Positions 16,121-25,315 of a DNA stretch of 64,000 nt are shown here, piece after piece (position 1 is the first letter of the stretch; each line of letters opens with the position of its first letter). The position numbers were made by a program, and so were the translations under genes. The notes beneath the pieces are model-generated. The model ran no database searches. It saw only the letters and a list, made by a program, of their open reading frames with translations, and had not been told where the DNA came from. Source of the DNA: Nocardia ignorata NBRC 108230 (lineage in GTDB: Bacteria > Actinomycetota > Actinomycetes > Mycobacteriales > Mycobacteriaceae); contig NZ_BDBI01000033.1 in the NCBI RefSeq assembly GCF_001612905.1, positions 1-64,000 on the forward strand, read 5' to 3'.

Positions 16121-17662
16121 GTGACACATATCGACCAGGTGATCGACGTCCGCAATCCGGCAACGGGCGAATCCGTGGGAACGGTGCCCGTCACCGACCC
16201 GGACGACGTCGCGGCCGCCGTCCGCGAACTGCGCCTCTACCAGCCGGAATGGGAAGCCATCGGGCCGAACGGGCGCAAGGAGTGGCTGCTGAAGCTGCAG
16301 GACTGGTTGATCGACAACACCGAACACCTGGCCGACGTGCTGCAGTCCGAGACCGCGAAACCGCGCGTCGACGCGCTGATCGACCCGGCCTTCGCCGTCG
16401 ATCTGGTCGGCTATTACGCGCGCCGGGCCGCCAAGTTCCTCGGCGACGATCACCCGTCGCCGCACAGCCCGCTGGCCAGGGTCAAGGCCCTCACCGTCAC
16501 TTACCGGCCGTATCAGGTGGTCGGTGTCATCACCCCGTGGAACTTCCCGCTCGCGATGCCCGCGATCGACGTGTTCCCCGCGCTGGCCGCCGGTGCCGCC
16601 GTGATTCTCAAGCCGTCCGAGGTGACACCGCTGTCCGCGGTCGAGCTGGCGCGCGGCTGGGCCGAGATCGGCGCGCCGCCGGTGTTCAAGGTGGTGACCG
16701 GCGCGGGCGCGACCGGAGCGGCCGTGGTCGACAACGCCGACTACGTCCAGTTCACCGGTTCCACCGCGACCGGCCGCAAGATCGCGCAGGCCTGCGCCGA
16801 CCGGATGGTGCCCTACAGCCTCGAGCTCGGCGGTAAGGACCCGGCGATCGTCCTGGCCGACGCCGACCTGGACCGCGCGGCGCACGGCATCGCCTTCGGC
16901 GGCATGTTCAACGCCGGTCAGGTGTGTATTTCGGTGGAGCGGGTGTATGTCGAGGCACCGGTCTACGACGAGTTCGTCGAGAAGCTGACGGCGGCCGTCG
17001 CCGCGCTGCGCCAAGGCGCCGACGACCGCGAGTCCCGCAACGACGTCGGCGCACTGGCCAACGAGAACCAGCTGCGCATCGTGGAACGTCACGTGAACGA
17101 GGCCGTCGCGGCTGGCGCACGGGTGACCACCGGCGGTAAACCGACCGGCGTCGGCACCTTCTTCGAGCCGACAGTGCTTGTGGACGTTGATCATTCGATG
17201 TCGTGTGTCGCCGAGGAGACCTTCGGTCCGACCCTTCCGGTGATGAAGGTGGCCGACGAGGACGAGGCGGTGCGGCTCGCCAACGATTCGATCTACGGCC
17301 TGTCGGCGTCGGTGTGGACGGGCGACAGAACGCGTGGCGAACGCGTGGCGCGGCGGCTGAACGCGGGCGCGGTGAACATCAACGACGTGTTCGCCAACCT
17401 GTTCAATTTCGCCATGCCGATGGGCGGCTGGGGCAAGTCGGGCGTCGGCGCGCGCTGGGGTGGCGCGGCCGGGATTCGCAAGTACTGCCGTGCCCAGGCG
17501 ATCACGGCGCCGAAGCTGCCGACCATGACCAAGGAATTGTTCTGGTTCCCCTACGACATGAACAAACTCGTCGTGGCGGTGGCGGCGATGCGCTTGGCCG
17601 GTGCGCGTGGGCTGCGGCGAGTGGACCTGGCCAAGGTGTGGCGACTCAAGGGCGGCAAGTAG
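16121..17662 (+). CDS. Aldehyde dehydrogenase family protein (succinate-semialdehyde dehydrogenase-like)
   Basis: NAD(P)-dependent oxidation of an aldehyde to an acid. 513 residues from GTG at 16121, preceded by GGGGAG at 7 nt spacing; an in-frame GTG at 16106 is the alternative. Motifs: GVITPWNFPLAMP (cofactor domain), ELGGKDPAIVLADADLD with the general-base Glu, FNAGQVCIS with catalytic Cys269, and EETFGPTLPVM. It resembles the GabD2/SSADH-like branch, and the C-terminus carries about 50 extra residues (KELFWFPYDMNKLVVAV) as in that branch. Substrate not established. Confidence 0.88.
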   Translation: MTHIDQVIDVRNPATGESVGTVPVTDPDDVAAAVRELRLYQPEWEAIGPNGRKEWLLKLQDWLIDNTEHLADVLQSETAKPRVDALIDPAFAVDLVGYYARRAAKFLGDDHPSPHSPLARVKALTVTYRPYQVVGVITPWNFPLAMPAIDVFPALAAGAAVILKPSEVTPLSAVELARGWAEIGAPPVFKVVTGAGATGAAVVDNADYVQFTGSTATGRKIAQACADRMVPYSLELGGKDPAIVLADADLDRAAHGIAFGGMFNAGQVCISVERVYVEAPVYDEFVEKLTAAVAALRQGADDRESRNDVGALANENQLRIVERHVNEAVAAGARVTTGGKPTGVGTFFEPTVLVDVDHSMSCVAEETFGPTLPVMKVADEDEAVRLANDSIYGLSASVWTGDRTRGERVARRLNAGAVNINDVFANLFNFAMPMGGWGKSGVGARWGGAAGIRKYCRAQAITAPKLPTMTKELFWFPYDMNKLVVAVAAMRLAGARGLRRVDLAKVWRLKGGK

Positions 17663-17985
17663 GCTCCGCAAACCTGATTGTGATCAATGTCACTAATTTG
17701 TCGGTTCTGCGTGGTCAGCGGGCCGCCGCAAGGCCCCGCGACAGCGCGCGAAGCGCCGATCCCGCCGTGAAAAGCAACGCATTTGCCCTGGTCAAACGCC
17801 CAGGTGCCGCGATGAGGCCGCTCACATCGGGCGTCGGCGAAATTCGATCGGACTCGGTGGTGCGATGCACCATGCCAGGCCATATGCTGTGAGATACCGA
17901 CCTGGTGACTGTTTTGACCCGCTTTCGCGAACTTCTCTGCCCGTTTTGGCTAGATTTTCCCGACCGATTCTGATAGCAAGGTGCT
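17663..17985. other. 323-bp gap between aldehyde dehydrogenase and LysR genes
   Basis: Contains the CRP/GlxR-like site and presumably the LysR promoter (TAGATT near 17951 is a candidate -10). No ORF with gene-like codon use is seen on either strand. Confidence 0.5.
17679..17694. promoter_or_regulatory. CRP/GlxR-like palindrome
   Basis: TGTGATCAATGTCACT matches the cAMP-receptor consensus TGTGA-N6-TCACA at 9 of 10 fixed positions. It lies 17 bp after the aldehyde dehydrogenase stop, in the 323-bp gap before the LysR gene. It may regulate the LysR gene from a distance or an unseen transcript. Confidence 0.5.
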
Positions 17986-18882
17986 ATGGACCCGCATTTG
18001 CGCGATCTGCGGTATTTCGTCGCCGTCGCTGAGGAACTGCATTTCACCAACGCCGCTCAGCGGCTGCATATCGCCCAGCCGACGCTTTCCCGCCAGATCC
18101 GCCAGCTCGAACGCCAGCTCGACGTGGTCCTGTTCGACCGCAATCAGCGCAGCGTCGCCCTCACCGTCGCCGGTAAGGAACTGCTCGAGGGCGCCCGCAA
18201 GATCCTCGAGCTGTGGGAGGTGACCAACGTGTCCCTCCAGGAAGCGGGCGAGGTGCTGCGCGTCGGCATCCAGTCCGCGCTCGGTCGCGGGCTGCTCAAC
18301 GATCTGGAAAGCGCGAGCGGACACCGCCTGGCGCTGCACGCGGCGTCCTGGAACGACCCATCGAGCGGCCTCGCGGGCCGCCAGGCCGACCTGGCCCTGG
18401 TGTGGTTGCCGCTGCCCGACCCCAACCGCTACCGCTGGCAGGTGCTGCGCACCGAGCCGCGCTGGGTGTTGCTGCCGGAGAACCACGCGCTGGCCGAGCG
18501 CGACACCATCGACTTCGCCGATCTGCTCGACGAACCGTTCGTCGCCCTGCCGACCGAAGCCGGTGCGGTGCGCGATTTCTGGCTCGGCAACGACGCGCGC
18601 GGTGGTCGCGCGGCCAAGATCGGCGCCGAAGCCGCCACCCCCGAGGACAAACTCGAGGCCGTGAGCCTCGGCCTCGGTGTGTGCCTGCTGGCCGAGAACA
18701 ATGTGCCGATGTACCGCTGGCCCGGTCTCACCGCGCGGCCGGTCGCCGGTCTTTCGCCGTGCGAACTGGCCGTCGCCTGGCGCGCCGACGACACCCGCCC
18801 GACGATTCTGGAATTCGCCGGTCGCGCTGTCGACGGTGGTTTCTCCGAGCCCGCGCAGGCGCCGCAGCCGATCGCGGTCTAG
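17986..18882 (+). CDS. LysR-family transcriptional regulator
   Basis: 298 residues. The N-terminal winged helix (residues 1-62) reads LRDLRYFVAVAEELHFTNAAQRLHIAQPTLSRQIRQLE, the standard LysR form. A linker helix and an effector-binding domain follow (about 90-290; VGLSPCELAVAWRAD near the end). LysR proteins often control a divergent gene, but the neighbours here are aldehyde dehydrogenase upstream on the same strand and a convergent amidase. The ALDH is therefore a plausible but unproven target. The stop overlaps the amidase stop by 4 nt. Confidence 0.92.
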   Translation: MDPHLRDLRYFVAVAEELHFTNAAQRLHIAQPTLSRQIRQLERQLDVVLFDRNQRSVALTVAGKELLEGARKILELWEVTNVSLQEAGEVLRVGIQSALGRGLLNDLESASGHRLALHAASWNDPSSGLAGRQADLALVWLPLPDPNRYRWQVLRTEPRWVLLPENHALAERDTIDFADLLDEPFVALPTEAGAVRDFWLGNDARGGRAAKIGAEAATPEDKLEAVSLGLGVCLLAENNVPMYRWPGLTARPVAGLSPCELAVAWRADDTRPTILEFAGRAVDGGFSEPAQAPQPIAV

Positions 18883-20228
18883 TTCGTCAGTTCGATTTGG
18901 GCGGCCAGGCCGAGCAGGGTCGCCTCGGTGCCGGGTGGGCCTGCCAATTGCGCGGCGAGCGGGGTGTGCGCCTCGGGATGGATGCCCATCGGCAGTGACG
19001 CGGCAGGCCAGCCGACCAGGTTCCACACGCCGGTGAACGGTGCGTAGCGCACCGAGGAAGCGACATTGGCCGCCCAGCCGCGCCTGCTCCACTGCCGCGC
19101 CTTGGGCGGCGGGGCGGCCAGCGTCGGGGTGATCACCACGTCGAAGTTCTCGAAGAAGTCGAGCAGCCTGGCTTCGGCCCGGTCGGCTTGGCTCGGCCGG
19201 ACCAGGCGCAGGCGGCGGATCAGCCGGCCGAGGGCCAGGTGTCTGCGGGTGCGTGGTTGGAGCCGCTCGGGGTCGGCCAGTCGTTCGGCGTCGGCCAATC
19301 CCGCTGTGGGCCAGCGCAGCAGCATCGCCAGCGCCGCGTCGCCGTAGGGCAGTTCGACGGGCTCCACGAGGTGCCCGGCCGCTGCCGCGCGCGCACCCGC
19401 GGTGCGCGCCGCCGCCGTCCAATGCCGATCAACCCGGACCAGCCGCGACGGCGGAGCCACGGCCAGTCCGATACGTAGTCGCTGCGGCGGCCGTAGGTCG
19501 GCCAGATCGCTGCGGTCGGCCAGGACCGAGAGGGCGAGAGCGGCATCGGAGACGGTGGTCGCGAGGATGCCGTTCTCGGCCATGCCCGACCAGGAGTCGG
19601 CACCGATCCCGGCGGGGACCACGTCGCGACCTGGTTTGATGCCGAAGACACCGCAGGCGGCGGCGGGCACCCGGATCGAGCCGAGCCCGTCGTTGCCGTG
19701 CGCGATGGGGACCAGCCCCGCCGCGACGGCCGCGGCCGCGCCGCCGGAGGAACCACCCGGCGTGCGGCCCACATCGCGCGGGTTGCGGGTGACGCGCCCG
19801 TCGGCGTCGGTGTTGGCCCACAGGCCGAGCTCGGGCATCGCGGTCAGTCCGACGACGATCGCGCCCGCCGCCCGCAATCTGGCGACCACCGGGTGATCGG
19901 CCGGTTCCGCCGCGGCGGACGTGGCTGCCGAACCGGCCGTTGTCGGCTCCCCCGCGACGGCGATGTTCTGCTTCACCGCGACCGGAACCCCGGCCAGCGG
20001 CAGCTCGTCCAGGTCGGGTCGCGCGGTGAGTTCGAGTGCCTCCGCGCGCGCCTGCTCGGAGCGCACGACGGTGAAGGCGTTGATCTTGTGGTTCTCCGAC
20101 GAGATGCGGGTGAGCGCGTCGGCGACGGCGTCGGCGGGCGTGATCGTGCCCGCTCGCACCCGCGCGGCCAGGGCTGCGGCCGGGCCGCCGATCGGGAAGT
20201 CGTCGGCGGGTTGGTGGGAGGAGTTCAT
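18879..20228 (-). CDS. Amidase signature family protein
   Basis: 449 residues from ATG at 20226-20228. The Ser-cisSer-Lys triad is visible: Lys in GVPVAVKQNI near 85, cis-Ser in RTPGGSSGGAAAAVAAG near 165, and nucleophile Ser in GNDGLGSIRVPAA shortly after. This is the amidase signature with DGLGS in place of the usual DxGGS. Likely hydrolyses a small amide; substrate unknown. It is not GatA: there are no gatB/gatC neighbours. Convergent with the LysR gene and divergent from the kinase pair. Confidence 0.9.
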   Translation of the reverse strand: MNSSHQPADDFPIGGPAAALAARVRAGTITPADAVADALTRISSENHKINAFTVVRSEQARAEALELTARPDLDELPLAGVPVAVKQNIAVAGEPTTAGSAATSAAAEPADHPVVARLRAAGAIVVGLTAMPELGLWANTDADGRVTRNPRDVGRTPGGSSGGAAAAVAAGLVPIAHGNDGLGSIRVPAAACGVFGIKPGRDVVPAGIGADSWSGMAENGILATTVSDAALALSVLADRSDLADLRPPQRLRIGLAVAPPSRLVRVDRHWTAAARTAGARAAAAGHLVEPVELPYGDAALAMLLRWPTAGLADAERLADPERLQPRTRRHLALGRLIRRLRLVRPSQADRAEARLLDFFENFDVVITPTLAAPPPKARQWSRRGWAANVASSVRYAPFTGVWNLVGWPAASLPMGIHPEAHTPLAAQLAGPPGTEATLLGLAAQIELTN

Positions 20229-20451
20229 CGCCACCTCAGCGTCCGTCACGCCGTCGTCGTCGACGGACTCCCATGCTACCGCTGTGAGGTCATCGTGCAT
20301 GTGCGGATTCGCCCCCGTCGCATGGTCGTCGAAAATCGGGTGATCAGCTCTCCAGGCGCAAGTTATCATTTCGGGTACGGCTCGGGGCACCATGACGTCG
20401 GGTGTGGCGGAAGGAAATTCGTACCGATCCGCGCGAACCTTAGGTCGGCTG

Positions 20452-22860
20452 ATGAGTGATAGCACCGCAAGCGGTGAACAACCCGACGCGAGTACCGGTC
20501 GGTATCTCAACGTGCGCGCCGACATGGTCGAGGCATTCGCCGCCGCCTGGGGCACGGTCGACGGCGAACCGCCCGATATCGCCGAGTTCCTCCCCGATGC
20601 GCGCACGTTGCGCAGGCAGGCGTTGCACGAGTTGATCCGGGTGGATCTGCGTCAGCGGTGGTTGCATCACGCCGCCGAAACCATCGCCCGCAAGCGGCTC
20701 GCCGAGTACTGCGCGGAGTTTCCGGAGCTCGAGCCCGAGGCACTGCCCGCCGGGTTGGTCTTCGAGGAGTTCGTGATCCGCAGGCACAGCGGTGAGCGGG
20801 TCGACCCACGCGACTGCCTGCGCGAATACCCGCACCAGGCCCCCAGCCTGCGCGCCCTGCTCAACGCCGACGACCTCGACCAGAGCACCCACCGCGCCGT
20901 CGACCCCGACGCGACGGTGAACCAGCCACCCGAGCAGACCCGTAGTACTCAGGTGCCGAACTTCGATCTCACCGCGACAGCGACCGCGCCCGCGTCAGCG
21001 CCTTCGGCCGCCACGGCGGCCGGTTCGGTGCCCGGTGCGTTCGTCGCGCTCGACCGGATCGAGATCGGTCAGCGGATCGGTGACTTCGAGTTGCTCACCG
21101 GGTTGGGGACGGGTGCGTTCGCGCGGGTGTTCCTGGCGCGGCAGCGGTCGATGCAGCGGCTGGTCGCGGTGAAGATCTCCGCCGATCGCGGCACGGAACC
21201 GCAGACGCTCGCCCAGCTCGACCACGACTACATCGTCCGCGTCTTCGATCAGCAGTTGCTCCACGCTGCTCCCGAGCCCACGGGCTCGCGCCGGTTGCGG
21301 CTGCTGTACATGCAGTTCCTGCCGGGCGGCACGCTGCTCGGCCTGTTGCGCTGGGTTCGCGCGACCGCGCCCGCCGAGCGGAGCGGCAAACTGCTGCTGG
21401 AGGCGGTCGACGCGGCGATGGAGGAGAAGGGCGAGATCCGTCCGACCGATTCCAGTGTGCGCGCCGAGATCGCCGCCCTGAGCTGGCCCGAGACCGTCGC
21501 CTGGTTGGGGCGCAGGCTGGCCGAGGCGCTCGACTACGCCGCCGCGCACGGTGTGCTGCACCGCGACGTGAAGCCGGCGAATGTGCTGCTCACGGCCGAG
21601 GGCGTGCCCAAGCTGGCCGATTTCAACATCAGTTTCAGCCGGTCGGTCGAGGGCACGAGTCCGGTCGCCTACTTCGGCGGGTCGCTGTCGTACATGTCAC
21701 CGGAGCAGTTGGAGGCCTGTCATCCCGGGCGCGGCCGCAGCGCCGCCGACCTCGACACCCGCGCCGACATCTATTCCCTCGGCGTGGTGCTGTGGGAGTT
21801 GCTCACCGGGGCGAAACCGTTCGACGACTCCACCGCCGAAGCCGAGGGCCGAGGCGACGAGACCACCCTCGAGGCCATGCTCGAGCGGCGCAGTTCCGGC
21901 GTCGACCCGGCCGCGATGGAGCGGGTGCCGCCGAACTGCCCGTCGGCGCTGCGCCGCGTCCTGCTCACCTGTCTGACGCCCGATCGGGCGGGCCGCTGGG
22001 CCGACGGCGCGACGCTGGCCAAACAGTTCGACCTGTGCCTGGACGAACGCGCTCGCGACCTGGTCGACCCACCGCCGAACAGCTGGCGGATCCGGTTGCG
22101 GCGCTGGCCGCTGCTGGTTCTCGTGCTGGCCATCGGCATTCCCAACGCCCTGGCCTCCTGGTACAACATCCAGCACAATCAGACGCTGGTGGTGAGCCGG
22201 CTCGGCGAGACGGCGCAGCAGACGTTCATCATCATCACGGCCGGGGTGAACCTGGTGTTCTTCCCCGCGGGCGCGGCGCTGCTGATCTATCTCGCCCGTT
22301 TCCTGTTGGGTGTGCCCGGCGGATTACGCAAGGGCAGACGCTACGACCCGGCCACTCTGCGCCGGGCCAGACACGACACCGTCCGGTTCGGCGACCAAGC
22401 CGTGGTCGTCGCCTTCTCCCTGTGGGCGCTGGCCGGGGTCACCTTCCCCATCGCGCTGCAACTGGCCACCGGCAATGTGCCCGGGCGGGCGGTGGTGCAC
22501 TTCCTCGCATCGCTGCTGGTCTGCGGGGCTATCGCGGTGGCCTACCCGTTCTTCCTCGTCACGTTCTACCTGATCCGCTGCCTCTACCCCGTTTTCCTGC
22601 GCCACGGTGAGATCAGCGCCGACGACAGTGCATGGCTGCGCGGGTTGAGCCGCCGCTGCACCTGGTACCTGGCCGTGGCCGCCTCGGTGCCGCTGCTCGC
22701 GGTGGCCGGGCTGACATTCCTGCCGCCCGCCGACATCCCCTCGGTGATCGTCGCGGTCCGGGTGCTCTGTGTGGGCGGCATCATCGCCTTCATCGGCTCG
22801 TACCTGCTGTTCCGCGCACTCGAGGCCGACCTCCGGGCACTGGAACGGGTGGTCAGCTGA
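20452..22860 (+). CDS. Transmembrane Ser/Thr protein kinase with N-terminal helical extension
   Basis: 802 residues from ATG 20452 (in-frame ATG at 20392 is an alternative; a TATCAT -10-like box lies at 20364-20369). The N-terminal 120 residues are helical and resemble the pre-kinase segment of planctomycete kinases (IAEFLPDARTLRRQALHELIRVDL, then a motif ending in REYPHQAPSLRALL). The kinase domain spans about 205-520: P-loop GTGAFARVF near 216, VAVK lysine, HRDVKPAN near 370. The metal-binding motif is DFN (390-392) instead of DFG; MSPEQ follows. Six membrane helices occupy 552 to the end. Presumably a membrane signalling kinase; substrates unknown. Confidence 0.88.
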   Translation: MSDSTASGEQPDASTGRYLNVRADMVEAFAAAWGTVDGEPPDIAEFLPDARTLRRQALHELIRVDLRQRWLHHAAETIARKRLAEYCAEFPELEPEALPAGLVFEEFVIRRHSGERVDPRDCLREYPHQAPSLRALLNADDLDQSTHRAVDPDATVNQPPEQTRSTQVPNFDLTATATAPASAPSAATAAGSVPGAFVALDRIEIGQRIGDFELLTGLGTGAFARVFLARQRSMQRLVAVKISADRGTEPQTLAQLDHDYIVRVFDQQLLHAAPEPTGSRRLRLLYMQFLPGGTLLGLLRWVRATAPAERSGKLLLEAVDAAMEEKGEIRPTDSSVRAEIAALSWPETVAWLGRRLAEALDYAAAHGVLHRDVKPANVLLTAEGVPKLADFNISFSRSVEGTSPVAYFGGSLSYMSPEQLEACHPGRGRSAADLDTRADIYSLGVVLWELLTGAKPFDDSTAEAEGRGDETTLEAMLERRSSGVDPAAMERVPPNCPSALRRVLLTCLTPDRAGRWADGATLAKQFDLCLDERARDLVDPPPNSWRIRLRRWPLLVLVLAIGIPNALASWYNIQHNQTLVVSRLGETAQQTFIIITAGVNLVFFPAGAALLIYLARFLLGVPGGLRKGRRYDPATLRRARHDTVRFGDQAVVVAFSLWALAGVTFPIALQLATGNVPGRAVVHFLASLLVCGAIAVAYPFFLVTFYLIRCLYPVFLRHGEISADDSAWLRGLSRRCTWYLAVAASVPLLAVAGLTFLPPADIPSVIVAVRVLCVGGIIAFIGSYLLFRALEADLRALERVVS

Positions 22861-22949
22861 ACCATCACGTACCCGTGTGCGTATGCCAAACAGTGAGTTC
22901 CACCCGCACCGCGGAGGCGACCCGGCCTTCGCCTGTCCACAGCACGACC

Positions 22950-24725
22950 ATGCATCCGGCCGATTGCCGTGCGCTCGACCGGATCGAGGTGGGCACACGG
23001 CTCGGTGATTTCGAATTGCTCACCGAACTGGGCGCGGGCGCGTTCGCGCGGGTGTTCCTGGCCAGGCAGCGGTCGATGCAGCGGCTGGTCGCGGTGAAGA
23101 TCTCCGCCGACAGCGGCACCGAACCACAGACGCTCGCCCAACTCGACCACGACTACATCGTGCGTGTCTTCGACCAGCAGGTCATCGACGGCTCGACCCC
23201 GCTTCGCCTGCTGTACATGCAGTTCCTGCCCGGCGGCACCCTGCTCGGCGTGCTGCGCTGGGTGCGCGCCACCCCACCCGCCGAACGCACCAGCGCCCTG
23301 CTGCTCGACGCCGTCGACGCGGCCATGGAAGAGAAGGGCGAGATCCGCCCGGCCGACTCGGCGGTGCGCGGCGAGATCGCCGCACTGACCTGGCCCGAGA
23401 CCGTCGCGTGGCTGGGCAGCAGACTCGCGGCCGCGCTGAGCTACGCCGCCGCACGTGGCGTCCTGCATCGCGACGTGAAGCCGGCCAACGTGCTGCTCAG
23501 CGCCGAAGGCGTGCCCAAGCTGGCCGATTTCAACATCAGTTTCAGCCGCTCGGCCACCGAGGTGTCCGCCGCGTCCTACTTCGGTGGCTCGCTGGCCTAC
23601 ATGTCGCCCGAGCAGCTCGAAGCCTGCTACTTCGGGCGCGATCCCGCCGACCTCGACACCCGCGCCGACATCTTCTCCCTCGGGGTGTTGCTCTGGGAAC
23701 TCCTCACGGGGACAAAGCCTTTCGACGGCGACAACGACGACCCGGCCGCGGTGCTGGACCGCCGACACGGTGCGGCGGCCGGCGAGCTGCCCGCCGATTG
23801 CCCGGCCGCGTTACGCCGAATCCTGCTCACCTGCCTGTCGCCCGAACGCGAGAATCGCTGGTCGGACGCCGACCTCCTGGTCGCGCAGTTCGACCTCTGC
23901 CTCGACCCCCACGCCCGCGAACTCGTCGACCCCCCGCCACACAGCTGGCGAAACCGCTTGCAGCCGTACCTGTTTCTGCTACTCGCCCTGGCGATCCTCA
24001 TCCCGAATCTGCTGGCTTCCTACTACAACCGGGGACTCAACATGTCCCTGCTCCACGGACTCGACCCCGCGGTCCAACCCATCCGGCGGACCTATGCGAT
24101 CACCATGAACGCGGTCTTCTTCAGCGCGGGCGCCGCCACCATGATCTATCTGGGCAGACGGCTGCTCACCGTGCCCCGCCGACTGCGCGCGGGCAGACCG
24201 TGCGAGCCGATCGTTCTCGCGCGCACCGGCCGCGATTGCCTGCGCCTGGCCGACTGGGCCGTGGCCGTGGCCTTCGTCCTGTGGATCGCGGGCTCGGTCG
24301 GGCTGGCGATCACGTTGAACCTGGTCGACGACCCGCCGATGCGCACCGCGATCCACCTGCTGCTGGTCGCCGGCCTGTGCGCCGCGGTCGCGATGACCTA
24401 CCCGTTCTTCCTCATCACCCTGTACCTGGTGCGCTGCGTGTATCCCCTGCTCCTGCGCCACGGCCAAGACCTGCGCGCCGACCACGCGGCGCTGTCGGGC
24501 CTGCGCGCCCGCTGCCACCGGTACCTGGTGGTGGCCGCGTCGATTCCGCTGCTCACCATCGCGGGCGCGACGTTCCTGCCGGTCGACGACCTGCTCGCGA
24601 CGCTCACCCCGCTGCGCACGGTGTGCGCGGGCGGGGTGCTCGGTTTCGTCGGGGCGCTGCTGGTGTTCCGGGTGATCGAGACCGATATCCGCGCGCTACT
24701 GCGCGTGGGCTCGGCTCAGGAGTAG
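22950..24725 (+). CDS. Transmembrane Ser/Thr protein kinase, tandem paralogue
   Basis: 591 residues from ATG 22950; GTG codons about 60-75 bp upstream are possible starts. It is a duplicate of the preceding kinase without its N-terminal extension: long stretches around the P-loop, the catalytic loop and the activation segment are almost identical. P-loop GAGAFARVF is near 28, HRDVKPAN near 173-180, DFN at 193-195 (again not DFG), and MSPEQ follows. Six C-terminal membrane helices end in the shared pattern FRVIETDIRALLR. The 89-bp gap suggests one operon. The last 10 bp overlap the convergent hpt gene. Confidence 0.87.
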   Translation: MHPADCRALDRIEVGTRLGDFELLTELGAGAFARVFLARQRSMQRLVAVKISADSGTEPQTLAQLDHDYIVRVFDQQVIDGSTPLRLLYMQFLPGGTLLGVLRWVRATPPAERTSALLLDAVDAAMEEKGEIRPADSAVRGEIAALTWPETVAWLGSRLAAALSYAAARGVLHRDVKPANVLLSAEGVPKLADFNISFSRSATEVSAASYFGGSLAYMSPEQLEACYFGRDPADLDTRADIFSLGVLLWELLTGTKPFDGDNDDPAAVLDRRHGAAAGELPADCPAALRRILLTCLSPERENRWSDADLLVAQFDLCLDPHARELVDPPPHSWRNRLQPYLFLLLALAILIPNLLASYYNRGLNMSLLHGLDPAVQPIRRTYAITMNAVFFSAGAATMIYLGRRLLTVPRRLRAGRPCEPIVLARTGRDCLRLADWAVAVAFVLWIAGSVGLAITLNLVDDPPMRTAIHLLLVAGLCAAVAMTYPFFLITLYLVRCVYPLLLRHGQDLRADHAALSGLRARCHRYLVVAASIPLLTIAGATFLPVDDLLATLTPLRTVCAGGVLGFVGALLVFRVIETDIRALLRVGSAQE

Positions 24726-25315
24726 ACGGCGGGGTTCAGGGTGCCGATGTAGGGCAGGTCGCGGTAGCGCTCGGCGTAGTCGAGGCCGTAGCCGACGACG
24801 AACTCGTTGGGGATGTCGAAGCCCACGTGCGCCACGTCGACGGGGGTGCGTAAGGCGTCGGGCTTGCGCAGCAGGGTCACCACTTCCAGCGAGGCCGGGT
24901 TGCGGGTGGCCAGGTTGCGCTTGAGCCACGACAGGGTCAGGCCCGAGTCGATGATGTCCTCGACGATGAGGACGTTGCGGCCCGCGATGTCCTTGTCCAG
25001 GTCCTTCATGATGCGCACGACGCCCGAGGACGAGGTGGACGACCCGTAGGACGACACGGCCATGAATTCGAGCTGGGTGGGGATGGGCAGGGCCCTGGCG
25101 AAGTCGGTCACGAAGAAGATCGCGCCCTTGAGGACGCAGATCAGCAGCAGGTCGCCTTCGGGAGAATCCGGCGGGTATCGCTTGGCGACGAGTTCGGCGA
25201 GCTCTTCGATCTTTGCCTTGATCTCGTCTTCGGTGATCAGCACCGACGCGATGTCGTCTCCGTACACGGAAGTGGGTATCCCTTCGTGGTGTCGGTCCCG
25301 GCTCGACCGATCCAT
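24716..25315 (-). CDS. hpt: Hypoxanthine phosphoribosyltransferase
   Basis: Purine salvage: converts hypoxanthine and guanine to IMP and GMP with PRPP. 199 residues. The PRPP-binding motif is VLIVEDIIDSGLTL; LLLICVLKGAIFFVTDFA and FVVGYGLDYAERYRDLPYIG are typical of bacterial HPRT. The first 15 residues are variable and the start may be a downstream GTG. ATG overlaps the tilS stop by 1 nt (TAATG), so it is translationally coupled to tilS, as in mycobacteria. Confidence 0.95.
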   Translation of the reverse strand: MDRSSRDRHHEGIPTSVYGDDIASVLITEDEIKAKIEELAELVAKRYPPDSPEGDLLLICVLKGAIFFVTDFARALPIPTQLEFMAVSSYGSSTSSSGVVRIMKDLDKDIAGRNVLIVEDIIDSGLTLSWLKRNLATRNPASLEVVTLLRKPDALRTPVDVAHVGFDIPNEFVVGYGLDYAERYRDLPYIGTLNPAVYS

